The notes under the pieces were generated by a model, which searched no databases, was not told where the DNA came from, and saw nothing but the letters and a program-made list of their open reading frames with translations. Below are positions 1-6,545 of a stretch of DNA of 14,138 nt, piece by piece. The position numbers and the translations under genes were made by a program. The stretch covers positions 28,009 to 42,146 of the forward strand of contig DCOH01000003.1 in the NCBI GenBank assembly GCA_002322865.1. The letters run 5' to 3'. How positions within the stretch are numbered: the first letter of the stretch is position 1; each line of letters opens with the position of its first letter. Source of the DNA: Sphingobacterium sp. UBA1575 (GTDB lineage Bacteria > Bacteroidota > Bacteroidia > Sphingobacteriales > Sphingobacteriaceae).

Positions 1-1872
1 CCGGGACACGTTGACTTCACAGTAGAAGTAAACCGTTCTTTAAGAGTATTAGATGGTTTAGTATTCTTATTCTCTGCAGTTGATGGTGTTGAACCTCAAT
101 CAGAGACTAACTGGCGTTTAGCTGACGGATACAAAGTTCCTCGTATTGGTTTCGTAAATAAAATGGACCGTTCAGGTGCTGACTTCTTGAAAGTTGTAAA
201 ACAAGTAAAAGATATGTTAGGATCTGAGGCTGTTGCGCTTCAATTACCTATCGGTGCGGAAGACGATTTCAAGGGTGTGGTGGACTTGATCAACAACCGT
301 GGTATCGTTTGGAACGACGCTGATAAAGGAATGACTTTCACGGAAGTTCCTATCCCTGACGATATGATCGACGAGGTTGCTGAATACCGTGAGAAATTAT
401 TGGAAGCTGTTGCTGGATATGATGAGTCTTTGATGGAGAAATTCTTCGAAGATCCAGATTCATTGACAGAGCGTGAAATCTTAGACGCTTTACGTAAAGC
501 GGTATTGGATAACGCGATCGTTCCTATGGTTTGTGGTTCATCTTTCAAAAACAAAGGTGTTCAAACCATGCTTGACTTCGTAATGGAGTTGTTGCCTTCT
601 CCGCTAGATCAAGAGGCGGTTAAAGGTACTAACCCGAACACTGGTGAAGAAATCGTTCGTAAACCTTCTGAGGCTGAACCATTCGCAGCATTAGGTTTCA
701 AGATTGCTACTGACCCATTCGTAGGTCGTTTATGTTTCGTACGTGCATATTCAGGTGTATTAGAGGCAGGTTCTTATGTATTGAACACTCGTTCAGGAAA
801 CAAAGAGCGTATCTCTCGTATCTTCCAGATGCATGCTAACAAGCAGAACCCTATCGAAAGAATCGGTGCTGGAGATATCGGTGCGGTTGTAGGTTTCAAA
901 GACATCAAAACTGGTGATACACTTTGTGACGAGAAAAACCCTATCGTTCTTGAGTCAATGGTATTCCCTGAGCCGGTAATCGGTTTGGCGATCGAGCCTA
1001 AAACTCAAGCTGACGTTGATAAATTAGGTATTGGTTTAAGTAAATTGGCTGAAGAGGATCCTACCTTCGTAGTTAAAACTGACCAAGAAACTGGTCAAAC
1101 AGTTATCTCCGGTATGGGTGAACTTCACTTGGATATCTTGATCGACCGTTTGAGACGTGAGTTCAAAGTAGAGGTTAACCAAGGTGCGCCACAAGTAGCA
1201 TACAAAGAGTCTATCAACGGTACTTCTGAGCACCGTGAGGTATACAAAAAACAATCAGGTGGTCGTGGTAAATTCGCGGACATCAAAGTTGTTATCTCTC
1301 CTGCAGATGAGGATTGGGATGTTGTTAAGAGCCCACTTCAATTCGTTAATGAGATCGTTGGTGGTGCTATTCCAAAAGAATACATTCCTTCCGTTCAAAA
1401 AGGTTTCGAATCTTCGATGAACAATGGTGTATTGGCTGGTTACCCACTATCAGGTATGAAAGTTCGTTTGATTGATGGATCTTTCCACGCAGTCGATTCA
1501 GACTCATTATCTTTCGAGTTAGCAGGTAAAATGGCTTACCGTCAGGCATTACCTAAATGTCAACCCGTATTAATGGAGCCTATCATGAAAGTGGAGGTAT
1601 TAACTCCAGAAGAAAACATGGGTGATGTTATGGGTGACTTGAACCGTCGTCGTGGTCAGATGCAAGGTCTTGACTCACGTAACGGTGCACAGGTAATCAA
1701 AGCATTGGTACCACTTTCTGAGATGTTCGGATATGTTACTCAATTACGTACAATCACTTCAGGTCGTGCAACTTCTACCATGGAATTTGACCACTACGCT
1801 GAAGCACCTCGTAACGTAGCAGAGGAAGTTATCGCGAAATCAAAAGGAAAAATCAAGAATATTGAAGAATAA
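1..1872 (+). CDS. fusA: Elongation factor G, 5' end cut by window edge
   Basis: Translational GTPase that drives ribosomal translocation of tRNA and mRNA in the cytoplasm. The reading frame is open from base 1, so the gene begins outside the window; 623 residues are visible against about 700 for the family, leaving roughly 80 N-terminal residues (G1, G2 and the start of G3) missing. The visible part opens with PGHVDF of the G3 motif, has NKMD (G4) at visible residues 53-56, and GSSFKNKG in the G5 region. MGELHLDIL marks domain III, GGRGKF domain IV, and EPIMKVEVLTPEENMGDVMGDLNRR spans the start of domain V. It is followed by rpsJ, as in the str cluster, so this is the canonical EF-G rather than a paralogue. 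The ATG at 163 is internal (the M of NKMD). Identification is very secure. Confidence 0.98.
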   Translation, partial: PGHVDFTVEVNRSLRVLDGLVFLFSAVDGVEPQSETNWRLADGYKVPRIGFVNKMDRSGADFLKVVKQVKDMLGSEAVALQLPIGAEDDFKGVVDLINNRGIVWNDADKGMTFTEVPIPDDMIDEVAEYREKLLEAVAGYDESLMEKFFEDPDSLTEREILDALRKAVLDNAIVPMVCGSSFKNKGVQTMLDFVMELLPSPLDQEAVKGTNPNTGEEIVRKPSEAEPFAALGFKIATDPFVGRLCFVRAYSGVLEAGSYVLNTRSGNKERISRIFQMHANKQNPIERIGAGDIGAVVGFKDIKTGDTLCDEKNPIVLESMVFPEPVIGLAIEPKTQADVDKLGIGLSKLAEEDPTFVVKTDQETGQTVISGMGELHLDILIDRLRREFKVEVNQGAPQVAYKESINGTSEHREVYKKQSGGRGKFADIKVVISPADEDWDVVKSPLQFVNEIVGGAIPKEYIPSVQKGFESSMNNGVLAGYPLSGMKVRLIDGSFHAVDSDSLSFELAGKMAYRQALPKCQPVLMEPIMKVEVLTPEENMGDVMGDLNRRRGQMQGLDSRNGAQVIKALVPLSEMFGYVTQLRTITSGRATSTMEFDHYAEAPRNVAEEVIAKSKGKIKNIEE

Positions 1873-1895
1873 TTCCTTCGAATAAAAAACAAACC

Positions 1896-1929
1896 GATCC
1901 CTGATTGTTAATAGCTCTAATCAGGGGTC
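1896..1929 (+). terminator. Hairpin between fusA and rpsJ (attenuator or processing site)
   Basis: GATCCCTGATT pairs with AATCAGGGGTC across a 12-base loop, giving an 11-bp stem with one T-G wobble. It lies 24 bases after the fusA stop and is followed by only a short ATTTT, so it is a weak intrinsic terminator at best. It could attenuate transcription into rpsJ, stabilise the fusA 3' end, or direct RNA processing. No TAnnTTTG box is visible between it and rpsJ, which suggests that rpsJ depends on read-through. Confidence 0.6.
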
Positions 1930-1951
1930 ATTTTAAAATCAAATACATAAG

Positions 1952-2257
1952 ATGAGCCAAAGAATCAGAATCAAATTGAAATCTTACGATTACAATTTAG
2001 TTGACAAATCAGCTGAGAAAATCGTAAAAACGGTAAAACCTACAGGTGCAGTTGTTAGTGGACCAATTCCATTGCCTACTGAGAAAAAAATCTATACGGT
2101 ATTACGTTCACCACACGTTAACAAAAAAGCACGTGAGCAATTCCAATTATGTTCTTACAAGAGATTGTTAGACATCTATTCATCAAACTCAAAAACAGTT
2201 GATGCCTTGATGAAATTAGAATTACCTTCAGGTGTTGAAGTTGAAATCAAAGTGTGA
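1952..2257 (+). CDS. rpsJ: 30S ribosomal protein S10
   Basis: Component of the 30S subunit head; S10 in other bacteria also serves as NusE in antitermination. The 101-residue product has the family's usual length and begins MSQRIRIKLKSYD, with PTGAVVSGPIPLPT in the middle, RSPHVNKKAREQF in the extended loop, and a hydrophobic C-terminal strand. It sits 79 bases after fusA with a strong hairpin in the gap and is followed 20 bases later by a clear terminator. S10 usually leads rplC, rplD and rplW, but here the next gene is an unrelated outer-membrane protein on the other strand, so this copy is detached from the S10 operon. The start is unambiguous: there is an A-rich leader and no other ATG. 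Confidence 0.98.
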   Translation: MSQRIRIKLKSYDYNLVDKSAEKIVKTVKPTGAVVSGPIPLPTEKKIYTVLRSPHVNKKAREQFQLCSYKRLLDIYSSNSKTVDALMKLELPSGVEVEIKV

Positions 2258-2277
2258 TAGATTTCTTTTAGAAAAAC

Positions 2278-2307
2278 AAAGCCCATCTTTTGATGGGCTT
2301 TTGTTTT
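2278..2307 (+). terminator. Terminator of the fusA-rpsJ transcript, probably bidirectional
   Basis: AAAGCCCATC, loop TTTT, GATGGGCTTT, then TTGTTTT. The stem is perfect over 10 bp and can be extended through the flanking A and T runs with one bulge. The complementary strand also ends in a T-rich tract, so it would serve the minus-strand barrel remnant at 2312-2374 equally well. Confidence 0.9.
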
Positions 2308-2311
2308 ATGC

Positions 2312-2374
2312 TTAAAATTGGAATCCTATACCAAAACTAAGTCTAGGTAATAATATACGATTGATTAGGAAACT
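2312..2374 (-). pseudogene. C-terminal remnant of a second outer-membrane barrel gene
   Basis: Read on the minus strand, these bases encode 20 residues ending INRILLPRLSFGIGFQF and a TAA stop, preceded in frame by a stop codon at 2375-2377. The intact barrel gene nearby ends SNRVLSFGLGFQF. At the DNA level 2310-2335 matches 2472-2497 at 23 of 26 bases, covering the final strand and stop codon. No start codon or upstream body is present, so I read this as what is left of a tandem duplicate whose first part was deleted. The terminators at 2278 and 2387 fit two formerly separate genes. The remnant is too short to be a working protein; chance similarity is unlikely but cannot be excluded without alignment to relatives. 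Confidence 0.7.
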
Positions 2375-2386
2375 TTATAAATCATA

Positions 2387-2415
2387 AAAAAGGCCGAGCT
2401 ATTGCCCGGCCTTTT
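2387..2415 (-). terminator. Terminator downstream of the barrel gene
   Basis: GGCCG (A) GC pairs with GC (C) CGGCC around a TATT loop, with A runs on one side and T runs on the other. On the minus strand the stem is followed by six T residues, so it fits the end of the barrel gene that stops at 2474. The plus-strand reading also has a T tract. Confidence 0.85.
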
Positions 2416-2473
2416 CATATTTTAAGAGGATAGGATGTAATTTCCTAAAATCTTTTTTCCTATGCGTTGAAGC

Positions 2474-3118
2474 TTAAAATTGGAAACCTAAACCGAATGA
2501 TAATACGCGGTTTGAGAATTTGTTGTCTGAATTATCGCTTGGATTTAAGTTAGACAATCCTAGTCCGTAACCTGCATTGATCAACAATCCGTTTCCGAAT
2601 TTGTAACCACCTAGGAAGTTAACACCAGCATCGATCAAGTTCATATCTTTGTCATCTCCTGAGAAAGAAAGATCATAATCACCTTCTCCTGATGCCCACT
2701 CGCCTACATTTCCTTTTACTTTATCTTTTCCAGAAATGTTAAATCCTACGTAAGGACCAGCGCCTAAAAATACATTACCAGTACCTGCAGGAATATAATA
2801 AACTGCATTAACAGGAATTTCCACTGACATGGTGTTTCTAGTAGTAGATCCATCTAAGTTATTTCCATTGTACTCATATTTTGCACCTTTACCTTGTAAT
2901 GATACTCCTGGTTGAATAGAAAATTGAGGAGCTACTGGAATATCAGCAAAACCTGTTACATAAAAAGAAACATTATTTTTCTGATAATCTTTTTGTAAAT
3001 CAGATGGGTTGCTGTATTTACCTAAGTTAACACCTGCTTTTAAACCATAACTTGTTTGTGCTTGTGCACCTGCTGCTAATAATACTACAGCTCCGAATGA
3101 TAGTAATAATTTTTTCAT
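2474..3118 (-). CDS. PorT-like outer-membrane beta-barrel protein
   Basis: Predicted outer-membrane protein of the beta-barrel family common in Bacteroidota (PorT-like / OMP_b-brl type), 214 residues. The N-terminus MKKLLLSFGAVVLLAAGAQA is a signal peptide, with probable cleavage before Q21. The rest alternates strand-like segments (YGLKAGVNLG, FSIQPGVSLQGKG, VEIPVNAVYYIP, FLGAGPYVGFNISG, LLINAGYGLGLSNL) and ends in LSFGLGFQF, whose terminal Phe is the usual BAM recognition signature. It stands alone on the minus strand with its own terminator. No specific cargo or function can be read; members are often general barrels of unknown role. A decayed C-terminal copy lies immediately downstream, suggesting this gene was once duplicated. 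The ATG start gives a textbook signal peptide. Confidence 0.85.
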   Translation of the reverse strand: MKKLLLSFGAVVLLAAGAQAQTSYGLKAGVNLGKYSNPSDLQKDYQKNNVSFYVTGFADIPVAPQFSIQPGVSLQGKGAKYEYNGNNLDGSTTRNTMSVEIPVNAVYYIPAGTGNVFLGAGPYVGFNISGKDKVKGNVGEWASGEGDYDLSFSGDDKDMNLIDAGVNFLGGYKFGNGLLINAGYGLGLSNLNPSDNSDNKFSNRVLSFGLGFQF

Positions 3119-3436
3119 AGTCTTTTATAGTTTTTTCAATTTTTAAATCAGCTCAACAACTGACAACAACATCCTTGCAAAGTTTAGACCAAAATCAAAT
3201 AATTGTATAATTATTTACCTTTAACACCTAATAATCAACCTATTAATTTGAAAAAAAATTAATTTTTAATGGCCTTTAAAGATGGGAATGGAGGAGCAAA
3301 AACTGATTTTCCTCATATAAATCTTACCCAATTGATCTTGATTTGATAAATGAAAAAGAATAAAACCAGATAAAAGCAAAAAAGACTTTTAATATTCAAA
3401 AGTAAATCCTATTTTTGCATGCCTATTAAGGTAAAG
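3119..3436. other. Gene-free divergent region between barrel gene and tRNA-Cys
   Basis: About 318 bases, A/T-rich, with no credible ORF on either strand. On the tRNA side there is a perfect -7 box at 3410-3417. On the barrel side I see only imperfect candidates: TAAACTTTG (one base too long in the spacer of the -7 motif) on the minus strand near 3178-3186, and TACTTTTG at 3397-3404, which would imply a leader of about 270 bases. I found no riboswitch-like or strongly paired structure. Confidence 0.6.
3410..3417 (+). promoter_or_regulatory. -7 box of the tRNA-Cys promoter
   Basis: TATTTTTG fits the Bacteroidota -7 consensus TAnnTTTG exactly and is followed by C. It ends 19 bases before the tRNA, placing the start of transcription around 3422-3426. 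The -33 position (3387-3390) reads TTTT rather than TTTG, so the upstream element is only partial. Confidence 0.6.
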
Positions 3437-3507
3437 GGTCGGATGGCCGAGTGGCTAGGCTGAGGTCTGCAAAACCTCCTACAGCGGTTCGAATCCGCTT
3501 CCGACCT
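3437..3507 (+). tRNA. tRNA-Cys (anticodon GCA)
   Basis: The 7-bp acceptor stem GGTCGGA/TCCGACC is perfect (3437-3443 with 3500-3506). The anticodon stem GAGGT/ACCTC encloses loop CTGCAAA, giving anticodon GCA. The T arm is AGCGG-TTCGAAT-CCGCT. The discriminator base at 3507 is T (U73), the identity base for cysteine tRNAs. CCA is not encoded and must be added. Total length is 71 bases. The transcript appears to continue into the small ORF 29 bases downstream, since no terminator lies between them. Confidence 0.97.
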
Positions 3508-3535
3508 CGTTTGAAAATTAAAAATATTGTTAACA

Positions 3536-3715
3536 ATGGGAGTTACACGTTTAAAAAGAAAAGATAGAAGAAACAAAACTGTTGCACGTGTTGAAGTACA
3601 GTTTTTGAAATTAGGACGCAACATTGAACTAGGTTCAAAAAGCAAAATGTCCAAAGACAGTCAAATCACTAAAAATGACGAAATCTTAAACAAATTAGCT
3701 ACTGACGCTAAATAA
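3536..3715 (+). CDS. Small basic protein, 59 residues, linked to tRNA-Cys
   Basis: Protein beginning MGVTRLKRKDRRNKTVARVEV with a strongly basic first 20 residues, a hydrophobic patch (VQFLKLG) and a mixed charged C-terminal half. There is no signal peptide or membrane segment. I recall similar short Lys/Arg-rich proteins in Bacteroidota but cannot name a family; the charge suggests RNA or DNA binding, possibly ribosome- or tRNA-associated, which is inference only. A TTG nine bases earlier (3527) is in frame, but the ATG at 3536, preceded by an A-rich leader, is the better start. It lies 29 bases after tRNA-Cys with no terminator between, and a strong terminator follows it, so both are probably made as one precursor. 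It could also be expressed from a promoter I cannot recognise. Confidence 0.75.
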   Translation: MGVTRLKRKDRRNKTVARVEVQFLKLGRNIELGSKSKMSKDSQITKNDEILNKLATDAK

Positions 3716-3737
3716 TTTTAGATTTAAAAGAAATATG

Positions 3738-3766
3738 AAGCCTTTAGGAATTCCTAAAGGCTTTTT
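3738..3766 (+). terminator. Terminator overlapping the cutC stop codon
   Basis: AAGCCTTTAGGAA followed directly by its exact reverse complement (3738-3763), then a T run on the plus strand. It ends the tRNA-Cys/small-protein transcript. On the minus strand the last codons and TAG stop of cutC (stop at 3754-3756) lie inside the palindrome, and the minus-side T tract is poor. It is therefore mainly a plus-strand terminator shared by two convergent genes. Confidence 0.9.
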
Positions 3767-4500
3767 ATTTGTTCAATTATTTCGGCCACCTTTTGCTCAT
3801 CGCTGTACAAGGTGTCTTCATCCATACCCACTAGCGCTGGATTATGGAAGATCATGCTAGACTTCTGTGTAATTTTTGCAGATGCATGAACACTATTGGC
3901 ACCTGTTTTATCCAAGATTGTTTTAACGTTTGCTGAAGTTACCCCAGCACCAGGCATAATTTCAATCCTTCCAGCTGCTTGCTCAACAAGTTCGCGAATA
4001 AGCTCAATTCCTTCCTCTGCACTATTCTTTTGGCCAGAGGTCAATATTCTATTGCATCCTAGCTCAATGATATCTTCTAAGGCTTCTTTTGGATCTCTAC
4101 ATCGATCAAAGGCTCGGTGAAATACCACCTCCAATGGACGAGCTAAATCTACCAATTCCTGCATGCGGACTTTATCAACATCTCCTGAAGGTAAAAGGAT
4201 CCCCACTACCACTCCGTTACAATTTAAGGATTTACAGACCAGAATATCTTCCTTCATCTCTTCAAATTCTTCCTCACTATATACGAAATCTCCTGCCCTC
4301 GGTCTTACCAAAACATGCACACCGATTTCCAAAGTTTCTCTTGTCAGTTTTATCAATCCAAAAGATGGGGTGGTACCCCCGTTTTCAAGGTTTTGACATA
4401 ACTCTACCCGACTTGCTCCTGCAGCCTGCGCTTGCTTTGCCGAATAAATTGAGTTGGCACAAATCTCCAGTTTATAACCATTAATTTCCTTTTCCATCAT
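3754..4500 (-). CDS. cutC: CutC family protein
   Basis: Cytoplasmic TIM-barrel protein of the CutC family, historically called a copper homeostasis protein; its biochemical role in bacteria is still uncertain. The 248 residues match family length. Conserved blocks are visible in order: LEICANS (11-17), VELCQNLENGGTTPS (32-46), VRPRAGDF (65-72), VVVGILLPSGDVD (97-109), HRAFD (128-132), RILTSG (151-156) and IMPGAGV (181-187). It is a single-gene unit, convergent with the small basic protein, and ends within that gene's terminator. The start is MMEKEING, so either of two adjacent ATGs may be used. A TATCTTTG box lies only five bases before the first ATG (4505-4512), which would imply an almost leaderless mRNA if it is the real promoter. 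Confidence 0.93.
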   Translation of the reverse strand: MMEKEINGYKLEICANSIYSAKQAQAAGASRVELCQNLENGGTTPSFGLIKLTRETLEIGVHVLVRPRAGDFVYSEEEFEEMKEDILVCKSLNCNGVVVGILLPSGDVDKVRMQELVDLARPLEVVFHRAFDRCRDPKEALEDIIELGCNRILTSGQKNSAEEGIELIRELVEQAAGRIEIMPGAGVTSANVKTILDKTGANSVHASAKITQKSSMIFHNPALVGMDEDTLYSDEQKVAEIIEQIKSL

Positions 4501-4633
4501 GATTCAAAGATATTTAATTTGTTCAGCAGAATTAATTTTAATATTTAAGTGACAAACAATCAATCACTTATTAAAAACAAAACAGTACATTTAATTGTTG
4601 AATTATTTGCGAGCATCAAAAAACCCCATTGTT

Positions 4634-5038
4634 ATGCCACTTATTTCAAGACAAAAGCAAGTTCAGATTCATCTTTCTACCATGTATGATTCTCTATTGA
4701 ATAGTGTTGAAAAAATGAAGAAAGATCTTGAATGCCATCGGTATCAATACGAGGAAGCCTGTAATTTACATATAGATTCAGGGTTCAAACATGAAAAACT
4801 TTGGTTATCCGCTGATGAAAAATACCAGCAAAAATTCGTAGAATTTGAAACCCATTGTTTTTTATTGGACCTCCTTTCAGAATATCGGAATGAGGAAGGA
4901 AATTTTATTCATCTGGAAGAGATAAGTCTTACCTTGGAATCCTTGATCTATCAATATGAAGATCAAGAGGCTTATGAAATCTGCGCCATTATCAAAAAAT
5001 GGCTGGATCATATTGCCAATAAATTTCGGACAACCTGA
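4634..5038 (+). CDS. Hypothetical helical protein, 134 residues
   Basis: I do not recognise this protein. It is predicted to be largely alpha-helical and soluble, with charged coiled-coil-like stretches (SVEKMKKDLECHRYQYEEA, then KYQQKFVEFETHCFLLDLLSEY) and two C-terminal helices ending in IIKKWLDHIANKF. It has no signal peptide. The first ATG is at 4634 (MPLISRQKQVQ); an in-frame TTG at 4595 would add 13 residues, but I prefer the ATG. Its stop is 12 bases from the stop of the convergent phosphodiesterase fragment. No terminator is seen after it and no TAnnTTTG box in front of it. The sustained coding length with balanced, charged composition supports a real gene. An immunity or adaptor role is possible but unsupported. 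Confidence 0.6.
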   Translation: MPLISRQKQVQIHLSTMYDSLLNSVEKMKKDLECHRYQYEEACNLHIDSGFKHEKLWLSADEKYQQKFVEFETHCFLLDLLSEYRNEEGNFIHLEEISLTLESLIYQYEDQEAYEICAIIKKWLDHIANKFRTT

Positions 5039-5050
5039 CATAAACCTTCC

Positions 5051-5248
5051 CTACTTCCCCTTTTCATAGGACTCCTTAACTGCCACCATGGTATTCTCAT
5101 CCAATTCGTGGGCAGCTGCCCGATGGGCAAATAATTTGACAGCAGCTTGTTGGCCAAACGCTGCGATAGAAAACACGACACAAGTAAACATCAATAAAAA
5201 TTGCCTGATAAATGATCGTTGAAGTAAGAAGTGCTGTTGTAGCCTCAT
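5051..5248 (-). pseudogene. Truncated glycerophosphodiester phosphodiesterase, N-terminal fragment
   Basis: The 65 residues comprise an export signal (FLLMFTCVVFSIAAFGQ) followed by KLFAHRAAAHELDENTMVAVKESYEKG, which resembles the start of a secreted GDPD domain (usually AHRG, ENT, then a helix). The frame ends in TAG just after YEKGK, where the family continues for about 200 more residues with the metal-binding and catalytic positions. Beyond the stop, the DNA is the end of the convergent 134-residue gene, so the remainder is gone rather than frameshifted nearby. The key Gly after HR is replaced by Ala, consistent with decay. An active enzyme is not possible from this fragment. A short secreted peptide with a new role is a remote alternative. 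Confidence 0.7.
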
Positions 5249-5270
5249 TGAATTCTGTTTAGGTTAAAAA

Positions 5271-5297
5271 AGGAAAGCAAAAATAATTTTTGCTTCC
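5271..5297 (-). terminator. Minus-strand hairpin with T run
   Basis: AAGCAAAAAT, one base, then its reverse complement; outer GG/CC pairs extend the stem. On the minus strand it is followed by six T residues, so it has the form of an intrinsic terminator for the PLP-enzyme transcript. The same bases also contain TATTTTTG on the minus strand (5278-5285), an exact -7 match that could instead have been the promoter of the phosphodiesterase fragment; no -33 box supports that reading. Confidence 0.55.
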
Positions 5298-5303
5298 AAA
5301 CAA

Positions 5304-5337
5304 TCAGCGCCTTTTGGAGGGCTCCAAAAGACGCTGA
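5304..5337. repeat. Long imperfect inverted repeat (hairpin)
   Basis: TCAGCG, one mismatch, CTTTTGGA pairs with TCCAAAAG, one mismatch, CGCTGA around a four-base loop. The stem is 14 bp with a single internal mismatch. It lies 68 bases after the stop of the PLP enzyme (minus) and 6 bases before the next hairpin in that direction. Without its own T run it may be a 3'-end stabiliser or part of a tandem terminator. Confidence 0.6.
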
Positions 5338-5404
5338 ATAGATTATTTAACAGTAAACATCAGACAATATGAAACAACATTGTCCTTAAAGGGGTATAAA
5401 TTAC

Positions 5405-6475
5405 TTAGTGTGAAAAAAGAGGTTTCTCTAACCTTGCGATTGGATGATAGCCTGTAAAATCAAGATCTGTGGAAATGTATCCTTCTTTAACTGGCTGTTC
5501 CTTCACCAAATCAGTGGTTAGGTATTTTTTATTATCATCAGATAAAACAGTCACCACAACTGCATTATCCCCCATTTCTTCCTTTAATTTAATAGCACCG
5601 ATTACATTAGCTCCGGATGAAATACCTACGGCCAATCCTAATTGCTGTGCTAATTTCTGAGCCATGATAATGGAATCTCCATCGGATGCGCAGATTACAG
5701 AATCCAGGTTCTCCAATTTTACGATAGCAGGAATGAATTCATCAGAGATCCCTTGGATACGGTGCGCACCAACTTTATATCCTGTGGTCAAAGTTGGGCT
5801 TTCCTGTGGTTCCAAAGGATGGATCTTAACAGCTGGATTATAATTTTTCAATTGCTTTCCAACGCCCATTACAGTACCTCCAGTTCCTACACCAGCTACA
5901 AAAGCATCAGCAGTAAGACCTATTGACGCTAATTGAAGCGCAATCTCTTTTCCAGTCGTCAATTCATGCGCTTCGGCGTTGAACAGATTTTCGAATTGTC
6001 TTGGTAAAAAGACACCTCCCTGTGCAGCTAGGTCTTCACTGATTTTGATACTACCCAAGAAACCACCTTCTTCTTTGCTCACCAATTGGATATCTGCACC
6101 CATACTCTTGATGATATCGATACGCTCTTTGGATAACCAATTAGGCATAATAATTTTTACCTGATGGCCCAAGGCTTTACCAATAGCAGAAAAGGCAATA
6201 CCGGTATTACCGCTGGTAGCTTCCACAATCATATCTTCCGGACGAATTTGGCAATTAGCATATGCTTTATAAAGGATATACAACGCCATACGATCCTTGA
6301 TACTTCCTGTTAGATTGTAGTTCTCACATTTAACATAGATTTTTCCAGGTTTACCTTTGTAGGTATATTGCAATTCCAACATGGGTGTATTTCCCACCAA
6401 GCACCATAAGTGATTGAAACGGCTATCCAACTCTGGAGACAAACACTTGCTAACTGTAGCTTCCTCTGCGATCAT
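5405..6475 (-). CDS. Cysteine synthase family PLP-dependent enzyme
   Basis: Fold-type II pyridoxal-phosphate enzyme of the cysteine synthase / cystathionine beta-synthase family, expected to carry out beta-replacement (for example O-acetylserine plus sulfide to cysteine) in the cytoplasm. From the ATG at 6475 the protein is 356 residues. It shows VGNTPMLEL (27-35), the Schiff-base Lys60 in TGSIKDR, TSGNTGI (87-93), the phosphate-binding GVGTGGT (195-201), GISSGAN (285-290) and the C-terminal SDDNKKYLTTDL. There is no C-terminal CBS domain pair. A longer in-frame start exists only as TTG at 6523, so I chose the ATG. It is divergent from an Lrp/AsnC regulator across a 180-base space with inverted repeats, suggesting amino-acid-responsive control. 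Substrate cannot be assigned: CysK, CysM or a related beta-synthase are all possible. Confidence 0.88.
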   Translation of the reverse strand: MIAEEATVSKCLSPELDSRFNHLWCLVGNTPMLELQYTYKGKPGKIYVKCENYNLTGSIKDRMALYILYKAYANCQIRPEDMIVEATSGNTGIAFSAIGKALGHQVKIIMPNWLSKERIDIIKSMGADIQLVSKEEGGFLGSIKISEDLAAQGGVFLPRQFENLFNAEAHELTTGKEIALQLASIGLTADAFVAGVGTGGTVMGVGKQLKNYNPAVKIHPLEPQESPTLTTGYKVGAHRIQGISDEFIPAIVKLENLDSVICASDGDSIIMAQKLAQQLGLAVGISSGANVIGAIKLKEEMGDNAVVVTVLSDDNKKYLTTDLVKEQPVKEGYISTDLDFTGYHPIARLEKPLFSH

Positions 6476-6545
6476 ATCTGTTTTGTTTGTGATTAAATAG
6501 GTTATAAATATTTTACTCTGCAAAATTGCTAATAAACCAAAATAT

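Noticed and set aside
163..1872. ATG at 163 as the fusA start
   Set aside because: The frame is open to base 1 with EF-G sequence upstream; that Met belongs to the NKMD GTP-binding motif.
4089..4484. 131-codon plus-strand frame and others antisense to cutC
   Set aside because: All conserved CutC blocks are on the minus strand; the frames arise from codon composition.
6476..6523. N-terminal extension of the PLP enzyme from TTG at 6523
   Set aside because: It adds 16 residues unlike the family and an ATG at 6475 gives the expected length.
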